Origin: Bin87 sp965261195
Lineage (GTDB): Bacteria; Chloroflexota; Dehalococcoidia; Lucifugimonadales; UBA3495
Direction: 5' to 3'
DNA: 64,000 bases
Assembly: GCA_965261195.1 (NCBI GenBank)
Contig: OZ253455.1
Coordinates: forward strand, 4,154,001-4,218,000
The notes under the pieces are model-generated. The model made no database searches and had not been told where the DNA came from. It saw only the letters and a list, made by a program, of their open reading frames with translations. The number at the start of each line of letters is the position of its first letter. Position 1 is the stretch's first letter. This document shows, in pieces, positions 51,596 through 60,119 of the stretch. The position numbers were made by a program, and so were the translations under genes.

Positions 51596-51857
51596 TTCCC
51601 ATCTGTTCCTCGTTGCCATCCGCTCGTGGTGAGCCTGTCGAACCATCCCATCCGCTCATCTCGCTCACGCCGGCCGGCCGCCGCCAAGAACCCCGGCGCC
51701 AGTTTGCGTACGCCCAGGAGTTTAGTCGGATGACACATTCCAGTCAAACCGGCGTGCTACAAAACCAAAAAGCCCTTCCCACTGCCAACTGGCAACCGGC
51801 AACCGGCCCGTTTCCCGATGTTACAATGTGCTCAGCTTTTGCGGTGGAAAATATGTC

Positions 51858-52106
51858 ATGGAACAAAATGGTCAAGTCAACAACAGCTTGGGCTTTTTCG
51901 AGGATGGGGTGAAAATCCCCACCGACTACATGATCAACTCCGAGCAGGCGCTGGCTTACGACCACGAGGCGGCCTCCAACTATCTCCGACACACGCTGAT
52001 CGGCGACCCTTATATGGATCAGATATTCGAGACTCTCGCCGATTTGCCGCCAGGGGAGGTAGTGCGGTTCATCCAGCGGGCATGGAGCAGGATAGGGAGG
52101 GGATGA
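51858..52106 (+). CDS. N-terminal part of a split MpaB-family (DUF2236) oxygenase
   Basis: An 82-residue frame from the ATG at 51858, ending at TGA 52104-52106. The sequence LIGDPYMDQIFETLADLPPG resembles the GDPLAD-type N-terminus of MpaB/DUF2236 proteins (rubber-oxygenase-like). The following gene begins in the -1 frame with ATGA overlap and reads like the rest of the same protein. Either the gene is split, or it has a recent frameshift, or a -1 shift is made during translation near the G-rich stretch at 52094-52103. Confidence 0.65.
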   Translation: MEQNGQVNNSLGFFEDGVKIPTDYMINSEQALAYDHEAASNYLRHTLIGDPYMDQIFETLADLPPGEVVRFIQRAWSRIGRG

Positions 52107-53077
52107 CCGGCGCGCCACAGGCGCTGCGCGATTTCTTCATCGATATGCCGCCGGCGGATCCGCCCTGGCTGGACTACGAGGCGTTTGTCCCCGGCATCCG
52201 CGCCTTTCACCGGAACAGCGACCTGATACTCTCCGGGTTTGCGGCGGGTGTCCTGGTTGACGGATTCACCACCTACATCGCCAAGTCCTTCGTCCTCACC
52301 GGACGGGTCATGGACCAGGGCATCCGCCGGCTGCGGCAAAACAATCGCCACTTCCTGGATATTTTCTACCCCGGAGGACTGGCCAGGAACGGCGACGGTT
52401 GGAAGCTAACGGTACGCATCCGCTTGATTCACGCCCAGATACGGCGCTTGCTGAACACGTCCGAGGAATGGGACAACGAGGCTTGGGGGCTTCCGGTGAG
52501 CGCAGCGCACCTGGGCTACGCCGCCGCCTGCATCTCCGCGCGGACCATCAAGCACTCGGAGTCGGTGGGGGTGTCCTTCACTCAGGAAGAGCGGGACAGC
52601 ATCATGGCCGTCTGGCGCTACACCGCCTACATCATGGGTATACCGGAGAGCATACTCTTTACCAATGAAGCCGAGGCGCTCCACCTGCATCGGGTCGCCG
52701 TGCTCTGCGAGCCGCCTATGACCGACGAGTCCATCATAATGGCCAACGCGCTCATCAACTCCGCCCCGTTGGTGGCCGGCGTAACCGACCCGGTGGAACG
52801 GAAGACTATGGTGCAACGCGAGATCTACCCCGTCTCAAGAGCGCTGGTCGGCGACGAAATAGCCGACCGGCTGCGCTTTCCCAGGAGCCGAAAAGTCGGC
52901 ATTCTGGCCCAATTCAAACTGTTGCAGCGCTTGCGGCGGTGGAAGGCGACGATTCTGCGGCAGCCAATGCGGGCGGAGAGCTTCGGCGCCATGCTTGCCA
53001 TCTCGGTCTTCGATGAAGCCGGAATCACTTACAATCTGCCCGACCACGTTTACTCGGAAGAATCCAGCAAGTGGTAA
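52103..53077 (+). CDS. MpaB-family (DUF2236) oxygenase-like protein, main part
   Basis: A 324-residue protein matching the DUF2236/MpaB family of heme-dependent or related oxygenases (relatives: latex-clearing protein, mycophenolic acid MpaB). It has RAFHRNSDLILSGFAAGVLVDG, GDGWKLTVRIRLIHAQIRRLL with the family histidine-containing helix, and TNEAEALHLHRVAVL. GGGAGGGG lies directly before the ATG, which overlaps the previous stop. The missing N-terminal 80 residues are supplied by the frame at 51858. Function in a lipid or polymer oxidation step is inferred from the family. Confidence 0.8.
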   Translation: MTGAPQALRDFFIDMPPADPPWLDYEAFVPGIRAFHRNSDLILSGFAAGVLVDGFTTYIAKSFVLTGRVMDQGIRRLRQNNRHFLDIFYPGGLARNGDGWKLTVRIRLIHAQIRRLLNTSEEWDNEAWGLPVSAAHLGYAAACISARTIKHSESVGVSFTQEERDSIMAVWRYTAYIMGIPESILFTNEAEALHLHRVAVLCEPPMTDESIIMANALINSAPLVAGVTDPVERKTMVQREIYPVSRALVGDEIADRLRFPRSRKVGILAQFKLLQRLRRWKATILRQPMRAESFGAMLAISVFDEAGITYNLPDHVYSEESSKW

Positions 53078-53134
53078 GACCTTTCCCCTCCTGCAACAGG
53101 CTCAGGAAGGGCGGGCGGCGGCCGATGGAAGGGT

Positions 53135-53950
53135 TCACTGCTGGAGGATGATTACGGCGACGTCCAGGCTACGGGCGTATTCCCGGTTCTCGTCGGAGAT
53201 GTCGGCGCCGATGACAGCGGGAACCGCCGCTTTATCGGTGGCTTGCCGGAGGATTTTGGCGCGGTCGAGGGCGCGGTCGATGTCGTCGTGATGGATGGTG
53301 ACGGATAGCTCGGCCACGGCGTAGGCTTCAGCGCCGTCGCTGTCAGCGCCCTTTACGACGATGTCAGCATCCTCAAGCTCGTCGGCCTGGTCCATGGTAA
53401 TGATTCCATTCCTGACCGCTGCATCGCTGAGGTTGGTAATGAGAGGGTTGTCCGTAACGGTGATCGACTGGACTAGCTGGGCGTTCTGAATGCTGAGGCT
53501 ACGGGCTACGGTGCGTCGGATGCGTCTGGCAACTCTGCGTTCGTAATCAGTGCCGATTAGGTTGTCCAGCTGTCCCTGCATCCGGCTCTGGCCCGTCTTG
53601 AGTGTCGCGACATCTCCTTTAAGTTCCTTCACGTCTTCCTTCAGTACTGCTACGTCTTCCTTCAGTACTGCTACGTCTTCCTTCAGTACTGCTACGTCTT
53701 CCTTCAGTACTGCTACGTCTTCCTTCAGTACTGCTACGTCTTCCTTCAGTACTGCTACGTCGCTTTCTAGCCGTTCCAATCTCTGGTGGACGAGCCCGAA
53801 GTTGCGGTTGGTGGCCTCGATGAAATCAGCTAGCACTCTGGGCAGCGCCAAGAGATCATCCTGCACGATCAGCCGGCGCGCGGCTTCCAGTAGTTCCGGT
53901 TGCTGGCGCAAGATTTGCAGGAATTCTTCGACTGTGCTGAACGTGGTCAC
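53135..53950 (-). CDS. Coiled-coil protein with PD-(D/E)xK-nuclease-like C-terminus
   Basis: A 271-residue protein. Residues 1-55 are helical. Residues about 65-119 form a coiled coil made of six exact VAVLKED heptads (encoded by six identical 21-bp units, 53631-53756), then VKELKGD and VATLKTG. The C-terminal about 130 residues have YERRVARRIRR, DADIVVKGAD and AYAVAELSVTIH, resembling DUF3782-type PD-(D/E)xK nucleases; the Lys of the E-x-K motif reads as Ser here, so activity is uncertain. The repeat number may vary between strains. Confidence 0.8.
   Translation of the reverse strand: MTTFSTVEEFLQILRQQPELLEAARRLIVQDDLLALPRVLADFIEATNRNFGLVHQRLERLESDVAVLKEDVAVLKEDVAVLKEDVAVLKEDVAVLKEDVAVLKEDVKELKGDVATLKTGQSRMQGQLDNLIGTDYERRVARRIRRTVARSLSIQNAQLVQSITVTDNPLITNLSDAAVRNGIITMDQADELEDADIVVKGADSDGAEAYAVAELSVTIHHDDIDRALDRAKILRQATDKAAVPAVIGADISDENREYARSLDVAVIILQQ
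53631..53756. repeat. Six perfect 21-bp tandem repeats in a coding region
   Basis: Units begin ACGTCTTCCTTCAGTACTGC and repeat every 21 bases, six times without a change. They encode in-frame VAVLKED heptads on the minus strand. Perfect identity suggests recent expansion by slippage or recombination. Confidence 0.92.
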
Positions 53951-53957
53951 AAGGATA

Positions 53958-56900
53958 TTATACCCTCTCTCCCTGCGGCTGCATGGCCTCCGGTTGGCGG
54001 GAGAACAGGCGGGCGATCCGCGACCCGAGGTTGGGTATGGATTCGTGCATCAGCATATAGGCCACCGGCACCGCCACCAGCGTCAGGAACGTGGAGCTGA
54101 CCAGGCCACCGATAACCACCGTAGCCAATTCCGCGCTCACGAAACCGCTGGTGTCTCCGAACGCCAGCGGGAACAACGCCAGGATAGTAGTGAACGCAGT
54201 CATCAGGATGGGCCGCAGCCTGGTCTGACCGGCCACCATCACCGCCTCCAGCGTATCGTATCCTTGTGCCCGCAGCTGGGTGACGAAAGTAATCAGTACG
54301 ATGGCGTTGGTAACTACGATGCCAATCAGGAACAGGAAACCCATCAGGGAGGGCAGGCTGAGGGCGTGCCCGGTAATCGCCAGCGCCACCAGCGCGCCCA
54401 CTACGGCTAGGGGCATACTGAGCACCACGATGAACGGGTCCCGCAGGGAACCCAGGGTCGCCACCATCACCAGGTAAACCAGAGACACCCCGATGATCAT
54501 CGCCAGGTACACGTTGGCGAATTGCTCTTCGATATCGCTGGCAAAGCCGCCCTGCTCAACGCTCACCCCGGGCGGGATTTCCAACCCTGCGATTACCCGG
54601 TCAACCTGTGCGCTGATGGCCTGCGTATCCCGGCCTTCAAATACCCCGGTAATCGTTACCGAACGGTCGCCGTCATAGTGGGATATTATCGAGGGGCCCA
54701 CCGTGGCCTTGACGTCGCTGATGGCTCCCAGCGGCGCCCGGCCCAAAGGCCCGGCAATAGTCAGATTCTGGAGTTCGTGAATCTCATCCAGGCTTTCATC
54801 CTTCCCCCGAACGATGAGGTCGTACTGTTCCTCCATTAGATTAACTTCGCCGACATCTGCGCCATGGGTCCAGGCGCGTACCTGGGTGGCAACGGCCTGC
54901 GAATTCAGCCCGTGCTGCCCCGCTTTCGCCACGTCAACCTGGAAGGTCAGCTCCTCCTGAGCGTCACTGAGATTGGTCTTAAGATTGACAACTCCCTCAA
55001 TCGGCTTTAACCCTTCAACCAAAGCCGTCGCCGTTGCTTTCACCTCGGCAAAATTGGAGCCGGTGACGGCCACTTCCAGATCGGACTGGGGAGGTCCCCC
55101 GGCGTCGACGAACAGCAGCATTTCAACATTTTCGTTTTGGGGCAGCGACGCCCGCAATTCGGATGCGAAATCCGGCGGCAGATCATCAGCCACCGTGATG
55201 AAAAAGCCGGCTACGTCAAAACCGGCTTCACCGGTGATAATTCCCGCATCGCTCTCAGTGGTAGCGCCCAGCGTAACCTGATACGACTCCACGTACCCTG
55301 CCTCAGCGTACCTTTCCAGTATCGTCTCCACCGTGCGCACTTCCCGGAACATGGACGCGGCATCCGTTCCTTCCGGCATGGTGATGTCAATGCGCAAGGA
55401 TAGCACTTCGCCGGTGGAAAAGAGCGTGATGGGGAGAATCGACAGGATGGGCAAACTCGCCGCCACCACCGCGATGCAGCCCAACACCGTCAGCAGGCGA
55501 TGCCGCACTGCCCAGGTCAGCAGTGGCGTGTAGACGCGCTGCAACCACTTGTCCGCGCCGGCGGCTTCCTGCTCGCCCGCCGGGTCCCTCTGGCGCAGTA
55601 GGATCGAACCCAGCACCGGCACTGCCGTCAACGCGATAAAAGTCGAGGCCAGCAGCGATACGCACACCGTTTGCGCGAAGGGCAGGAAAAACTCGCCCAC
55701 CACGCCGGGGATAAAGGCCAGCGGCAGGAACACCGCAACCGTGGTCAGCGTTGACGCCAGGATGGCAGCCCCTACTTCTTGCGCCCCTCGCACCGCGGCC
55801 GAACCGCGCGGTTCGCCGGCCTGCACATGACGGTAGGTATTCTCCAGCACCACAATGCTGTCGTCCACGATGCGCCCCACCGCGATGGCCAGCCCGGCCA
55901 GACTCATAAAATTCAGCGTCCAGTCGAAAATCGCCATCACCAGTATGGTCATCATCACGCTGAGCGGTATCGAGATGGCGATGATCAACGTTGGCCGCAT
56001 GGTGTTCAGTACCCCTCGCCACACGGAGGGTCGGAATTGCAGCAGGAAAATGAAAATGGCGGCAACGGCTATCACGAAACCCTGTCCGCCCTGTGTCATC
56101 ACTTTCGACAACTGCTTTTCCAGCTCCGGCCCATCGTTGTAGAGGATTTCCACGCGCACGTCGTCGGGCAGCGTCAACGCATCTATGACTGCCAGCAGTT
56201 GTTGAGTCAGCTCAATAGTGTTGATTTCCGGCTCGCGCGTAATGCGCAGCGATACGCTGGCTTGCCCGTTGGTGCGGGAGAGATTCTGGGATTCCGGCGT
56301 ATCTATCACCACCTCAGCGACCTGGGACAGCAGAATAGGCGTGGCATTGCCGGAGGCGCCGGGGCCGCCTCCGGTGGCGGTCGGGGGAATGTATCCCACC
56401 GGCACGCTGCGGATGGAATCCAGATCGCCGTACCCGCTATAGGTCCGGATTACGGCGGAACGCCCGTTACGGCTAAAATCTCCGCCGCTCAAATCAATGC
56501 TGTTCGCCTGAACGGAAATCGCAACATCGTTGATGCCCAGGCCGTATTCCTCCAGACGGTCCGGGTCCACGATAATGGAAACCCGCTCGTGCAAACCGCC
56601 CCGAACATCAACCTCGTACACGCCGTCAACCGCTTCCAGCTGGGGAAGTATCTCGTCGTCTACCACCCGTTGCAGCGATGGTATGTCCCGGTCGCCGCTG
56701 ACGCTCAGCCACATCACCGGGAATATATCCGACGTTACGCGAACCACAATGGGGTTCAACGCATCCTCCGGCAGATCCAGCGCGCTCACGCTGGCCCGTA
56801 TGTCTTCCTCTGCCTTTTCGGTGTCCGCGCCGACGGTGAAGTTCGCCGTAATCGACGACACACTGGAAGTGGATACGGAGGTGATCTTGTCCAGGCCAGC

Positions 56901-57125
56901 CATTCCGATGATCACGTTTTCGATCTTCTCGGTAACTTCCGACGCCACCGCATTAGGATCCCCCTGCTGGTAAGGGGTAATCACATACAGGATCGCAAAG
57001 TTGATCTCCGGAAACAGCTCCTGCTGCAGGCTGTCATAAGAATACAATCCCACCACCAGCAACAGCGCCATCACCATTATGGTGACGGGTTTGCGGCGCA
57101 GGGCCAGCGTGGTTAGAAAGCTCAA
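53958..57125 (-). CDS. RND-family efflux permease
   Basis: A 1055-residue AcrB/MdtC-type proton-driven transporter with twelve expected membrane helices. It begins LALRRKPVTIMVMALLLVVG, and has the TM4 motif GRIVDDSIVVLENTYR with the two proton-relay Asp (about residues 404-419). The matching TM10-TM12 region lies near 930-1020. The start is a TTG at 57125, which gives the normal N-terminal length; GGGGGAG is unusually close to it. No membrane-fusion protein or outer-membrane channel gene is adjacent, which fits a cell without a classical outer membrane or a pump working alone. Confidence 0.93.
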   Translation of the reverse strand: MSFLTTLALRRKPVTIMVMALLLVVGLYSYDSLQQELFPEINFAILYVITPYQQGDPNAVASEVTEKIENVIIGMAGLDKITSVSTSSVSSITANFTVGADTEKAEEDIRASVSALDLPEDALNPIVVRVTSDIFPVMWLSVSGDRDIPSLQRVVDDEILPQLEAVDGVYEVDVRGGLHERVSIIVDPDRLEEYGLGINDVAISVQANSIDLSGGDFSRNGRSAVIRTYSGYGDLDSIRSVPVGYIPPTATGGGPGASGNATPILLSQVAEVVIDTPESQNLSRTNGQASVSLRITREPEINTIELTQQLLAVIDALTLPDDVRVEILYNDGPELEKQLSKVMTQGGQGFVIAVAAIFIFLLQFRPSVWRGVLNTMRPTLIIAISIPLSVMMTILVMAIFDWTLNFMSLAGLAIAVGRIVDDSIVVLENTYRHVQAGEPRGSAAVRGAQEVGAAILASTLTTVAVFLPLAFIPGVVGEFFLPFAQTVCVSLLASTFIALTAVPVLGSILLRQRDPAGEQEAAGADKWLQRVYTPLLTWAVRHRLLTVLGCIAVVAASLPILSILPITLFSTGEVLSLRIDITMPEGTDAASMFREVRTVETILERYAEAGYVESYQVTLGATTESDAGIITGEAGFDVAGFFITVADDLPPDFASELRASLPQNENVEMLLFVDAGGPPQSDLEVAVTGSNFAEVKATATALVEGLKPIEGVVNLKTNLSDAQEELTFQVDVAKAGQHGLNSQAVATQVRAWTHGADVGEVNLMEEQYDLIVRGKDESLDEIHELQNLTIAGPLGRAPLGAISDVKATVGPSIISHYDGDRSVTITGVFEGRDTQAISAQVDRVIAGLEIPPGVSVEQGGFASDIEEQFANVYLAMIIGVSLVYLVMVATLGSLRDPFIVVLSMPLAVVGALVALAITGHALSLPSLMGFLFLIGIVVTNAIVLITFVTQLRAQGYDTLEAVMVAGQTRLRPILMTAFTTILALFPLAFGDTSGFVSAELATVVIGGLVSSTFLTLVAVPVAYMLMHESIPNLGSRIARLFSRQPEAMQPQGERV

Positions 57126-57453
57126 AACTCCCCCAGCGACACCGAAGCCCGTAGCCCTTTTGCAGCGGTTCGGCGCGGCTTGCTACTCACGAATTGTTCA
57201 ATAATAACAGGCCGCCCCCGCTTCCACATCGCCCGTCTGCATCATAAAAATCCCATTTATCCCGTTCATCCATGCAACATATAGTCTGCCCTTTTGACCT
57301 TACCCGCTGAGTACGCGCACTGGGAGTACGCGCACCGGCTGGTCGCCGGTTGCTCCCATCTGGCCAGGCCGTTACACTGCCCGTATTCCATCTGTTAACC
57401 ACGCAACAACTAACCGTGCAACAACGCCGGGCCACGCGCCCGTGGAGAGGATG
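57126..57453. other. Intergenic region upstream of RND and NIPSNAP genes
   Basis: No gene is seen. It contains a fragment of the hairpin repeat known from 14820 (about 57247-57276) and a doubled GAGTACGCGCAC. The two genes at its ends diverge, so promoters for both should lie here, but none is convincing. Confidence 0.4.
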
Positions 57454-58071
57454 ATGATTTACGAAGTCCGTACCTACGACATGAAACCCGGAGCGGTGCC
57501 CCAGGCCGAGGAAGCCTTTGCCGAGGCATTGCCCTACCGCGAGAAATATTCCCCCATCGCCGCCTTCTGGCACACCGAAATTGGGCCGCTGAACCAGATT
57601 ATCCACGTCTGGGGCTACGACAGCCTGGAAGAGCGGGAGCGTATCCGCGCCGAGGCGAGCCAGGAGCCCAACTGGCCGCCCAAAATCACCCCGGGCAACA
57701 TCGTCAACATGAACTCCGAGGTCTGGACGCCGGCCCCGTTCATGCGCCCCATGGGCGGCGACCAGGCGCTGGGCAACATCTACGAGATGCGCGTCTATAC
57801 CTACGAAAACGGCTCAATGCCGGAGCTGCTGCGCCGTTGGGGCGACTCGTTGCCCTACCGGGAGGAGTTCTCCCCCCTGGCCGCCGGTATGTACACCGAG
57901 TTTGGCAACCTGAACCGCTGGATGCACGTCTGGCCCTACCAGGACCTGAACCACCGCGCCGAAGTGCGGGCCGAAGCCAGCAAAATCCCCCAATGGCCCT
58001 CCGGCGCCCCCGGCCGCGTCAGCCAGGAAAACAAGATTATGATACCGGCCAGCTTCTCGCCGATGCACTGA
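57454..58071 (+). CDS. NIPSNAP-family protein with two repeats
   Basis: A 205-residue protein with two ferredoxin-like NIPSNAP units. The first begins IYEVRTYDMKPG and includes PLNQIIHVWGYDSLEERERI; the second begins IYEMRVYTYENG and includes NLNRWMHVWPYQDLNHRAEV. Both end RAEASxxPxWP. Bacterial members are often encoded near catabolic enzymes, but the biochemical role is unclear. The second ATG at 57454 is preferred since GGAGAGG lies 3 bases before it and overlaps the alternative ATG at 57451. Length is typical. Confidence 0.88.
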   Translation: MIYEVRTYDMKPGAVPQAEEAFAEALPYREKYSPIAAFWHTEIGPLNQIIHVWGYDSLEERERIRAEASQEPNWPPKITPGNIVNMNSEVWTPAPFMRPMGGDQALGNIYEMRVYTYENGSMPELLRRWGDSLPYREEFSPLAAGMYTEFGNLNRWMHVWPYQDLNHRAEVRAEASKIPQWPSGAPGRVSQENKIMIPASFSPMH

Positions 58072-58081
58072 GGTCGACATA

Positions 58082-58109
58082 GTAGGGGCGAATAATTATT
58101 CGCCCCTAC
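58082..58109. terminator. Perfect 28-bp palindrome, likely bidirectional terminator or repeat
   Basis: GTAGGGGCGAATAA followed at once by its exact complement. It lies 10 bases after the NIPSNAP stop. Similar GTAGGGGCG palindromes are common intergenic repeats in bacterial genomes; a role in transcription ending is inference since no T-run follows. Confidence 0.6.
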
Positions 58110-58187
58110 AAACGCTCATAGTGAGGCTATCAATCCACGAGCGGACGCCTTGAACATATCCAAGTACCGGGAAAGAGGGGCAGTACA

Positions 58188-59078
58188 TTGGCTGAGCAAA
58201 GAATCATCGGTGTTGACTTCAGCGGCGCGGGCGAAGATTACCAAGTGGGAAATACCTGGGTCACCGAGGGCCGTTTTGATGGGGATACGACACTCACGAT
58301 CGATAATTGCCGCCCGATCAGCCGCGATGAGTTGAGTGATCTGTTGATGAATCTGCCGTCCAACGCGGTAGCAGCCATGGATTTTCCGTTTGGAGTGCCA
58401 CAGGATTTTGCCAAAGCAGAATTTGGTTTTACGGGAACTCTCATGCCGGAGATGTGGCATATTATCTCAAAAAAGCTAGATAATAATCCGCAATACATCA
58501 GGGAGATAAGGCCACGGCTTCGCAGCGGAGAGCTTCAGAAGTTCAACAAACTTATGCGTCAATGGGAACAAAAGCATTTCTCCCAAATAGCACTTTCTCC
58601 GCTGAATCCTGCCCTGCCGGATATGTTCCCGATGACTTTTCGTGGCATGAAGATGTTGCACACCCTCTGGACGACGACCAAGTGTAAGGTGCCGCCGTTG
58701 GACATTGCCGGACGTACTGGCCCCGTGTTGCTGGAAACTATGCCCGGGGTTGTCCTCAGCGCATTGTGCTTACCGTACCAAAAATACAAACTCAACAACA
58801 ACAAGGAACAAAAAACCGAGAGACTGGAAAACCGGAAGAAAATCTTGGACGGTCTTGCGAAATTTTGTGCCTTGCCCGTAGAGAACCTTGACGCCTATCG
58901 TAAAAATTGTGAATCTAACGACGACTGTCTTGACTCGGTAGTTGCCGCCGTAGCTGCCGCATTGTGGGCTAAAGACCCGACCCTATTCCACCAGCCAGAG
59001 TATCACCAAGATCCTGACTTACTCGCCGCCGCCAAGAAAGAAGGCTGTATTTTCGGCCTCAAGTGCATCATGGAATAA
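58188..59078 (+). CDS. DUF429-like protein (RNase H-fold)
   Basis: A 296-residue protein with DUF429 features: IIGVDFSGAG at the N-terminus with the first acidic residue, VAAMDFPFGVP with the second, LLETMPGVVLSALC and DDCLDSVVAAVAAALWA with a late Asp. DUF429 is predicted to have an RNase H-like nuclease fold. The start is a TTG at 58188 supported by GAGGGG with 7-base spacing. Less GC-rich than its surroundings, with Asn/Lys-rich loops (KYKLNNNKEQKTE), which suggests transfer. Two HEPN-like genes follow. Role unknown. Confidence 0.75.
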   Translation: MAEQRIIGVDFSGAGEDYQVGNTWVTEGRFDGDTTLTIDNCRPISRDELSDLLMNLPSNAVAAMDFPFGVPQDFAKAEFGFTGTLMPEMWHIISKKLDNNPQYIREIRPRLRSGELQKFNKLMRQWEQKHFSQIALSPLNPALPDMFPMTFRGMKMLHTLWTTTKCKVPPLDIAGRTGPVLLETMPGVVLSALCLPYQKYKLNNNKEQKTERLENRKKILDGLAKFCALPVENLDAYRKNCESNDDCLDSVVAAVAAALWAKDPTLFHQPEYHQDPDLLAAAKKEGCIFGLKCIME

Positions 59079-59179
59079 CCTCTGCGCCTTTGCGTTTAAC
59101 GAAACCCCAGTTACCACTCTCCACGCCGCCATTTAATCTACGTAGCAGGACAACCCCAAGCAGAGGGTAGTAAAACCCC

Positions 59180-59575
59180 ATGGTAGCCATCGACCGCGTA
59201 TCCGCCATCTTTGCCGACGCTTGGGCCGTTCAGGCCGATGCGCTGCGGCTGCTGGAGGCCGGCGACGTCCGCGACGCTGCGGAGAAGGCGTGGTGCGCCA
59301 CCAAGCGCGCCACCGACGGGCTGATCCTGGGCCGCACTGGCGCGGAACCTGAACTATCCCCGGACACTTCTCGAGGACTGCTCATGCTGGCCGGAGAAGA
59401 CAGCAACATCAGCTCACTGGTCGGGCGCTATTACTCCCGGCAGGGCATTTTGCACGGTGCCTGCTTCTACCTGGGCATCTGTGAACCCGCGTCCGAGGTT
59501 CATCGGCGCATTTTCCAGACCGCAGACTATATCAGCGACGCCGCGAGGCTGGCCGGCTATTCTGACGCTGCCTAA
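59180..59575 (+). CDS. HEPN-like helical protein, tandem copy 1
   Basis: A 131-residue, mostly helical protein. It has ALRLLEAGDVRDAAEKAWCA and ATKRATDGLILGR, then YYSRQGILHGACFYLGICEP, where RQGILH fits the R-x4-H motif of HEPN ribonucleases. It ends TADYISDAARLAGYSDAA. It and the next gene are a tandem duplication with about three quarters identical residues and the same ends. No antitoxin-like nucleotidyltransferase lies beside it. The function is unknown; RNA binding or cleavage is inferred. Confidence 0.75.
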   Translation: MVAIDRVSAIFADAWAVQADALRLLEAGDVRDAAEKAWCATKRATDGLILGRTGAEPELSPDTSRGLLMLAGEDSNISSLVGRYYSRQGILHGACFYLGICEPASEVHRRIFQTADYISDAARLAGYSDAA

Positions 59576-59690
59576 TCAAAGAAATAACCTCTGCGTCATT
59601 GCGCCTTTGCGTTTAACAACTCATTCAGCCACCACACCACTGTTTAATCTACTCCGCAGGACAACCCTAACCAGAGAGCAGCAAAACCGC

Positions 59691-60086
59691 ATGGTAGCCA
59701 CCAATCACGTATCCGCCATCTTCGCCGACGCCCGGGCCGTTCACGCCGATGCGCTGCGGCTGCTGGAGGCCGGCGACATCCGCGACGCGGCAGAAAAGGC
59801 GTGGTGCGCCACCAAGCGCGCCACCGACGCGCTGATCCTGGCACGGACTGGGACTGAGCCGGAAATATCCTCCGACACCTCGAGGGGCTTGGCGAGACTG
59901 GCCACAGAAGACCAAGCCTTCCGCCCCCTACGCAGACGCTATCATTCCAGACAGAGCGCACTGCATGGCGACTGCTTTTACCTGGGAATTTGCGAGCCGA
60001 TAGACGAAGTGGAACGGCGCATTCGTCAAACTGCCGACTATATCAGTGACGCTGCGAGGCTGGCCGGCTATTCCGACGCTGCCTAA
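59691..60086 (+). CDS. HEPN-like helical protein, tandem copy 2
   Basis: A 131-residue paralog of the preceding gene. It has the same start (MVA followed by HVSAIFADARAVHADALRLL), the AAEKAWCATKRATDALIL helix, RQSALH at the HEPN-like motif and the identical ADYISDAARLAGYSDAA end. The start codon lies 511 bases after that of copy 1, and the upstream spacer is also duplicated. The central region (DQAFRPLRRRYHSR) has changed most and is more basic. Both copies look functional. Confidence 0.75.
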   Translation: MVATNHVSAIFADARAVHADALRLLEAGDIRDAAEKAWCATKRATDALILARTGTEPEISSDTSRGLARLATEDQAFRPLRRRYHSRQSALHGDCFYLGICEPIDEVERRIRQTADYISDAARLAGYSDAA

Positions 60087-60119
60087 TCAAAGCGGCGCAA
60101 TCGAAGAGGAGTTACGATT

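Noticed and set aside
53641..53760. Possible CRISPR array from the 21-bp repeats
   Set aside because: The units are directly adjacent with no spacers and encode in-frame heptads of a protein.
55779..57116. 445-residue plus-strand frame opposite the RND pump
   Set aside because: His/Gln-rich shadow of the pump gene; no start signal.
57247..57276. Possible small RNA or terminator near AAAATCCCATTTATCCCG
   Set aside because: It is a fragment of the dispersed hairpin repeat seen at 14820 and has no stable partner arm here.
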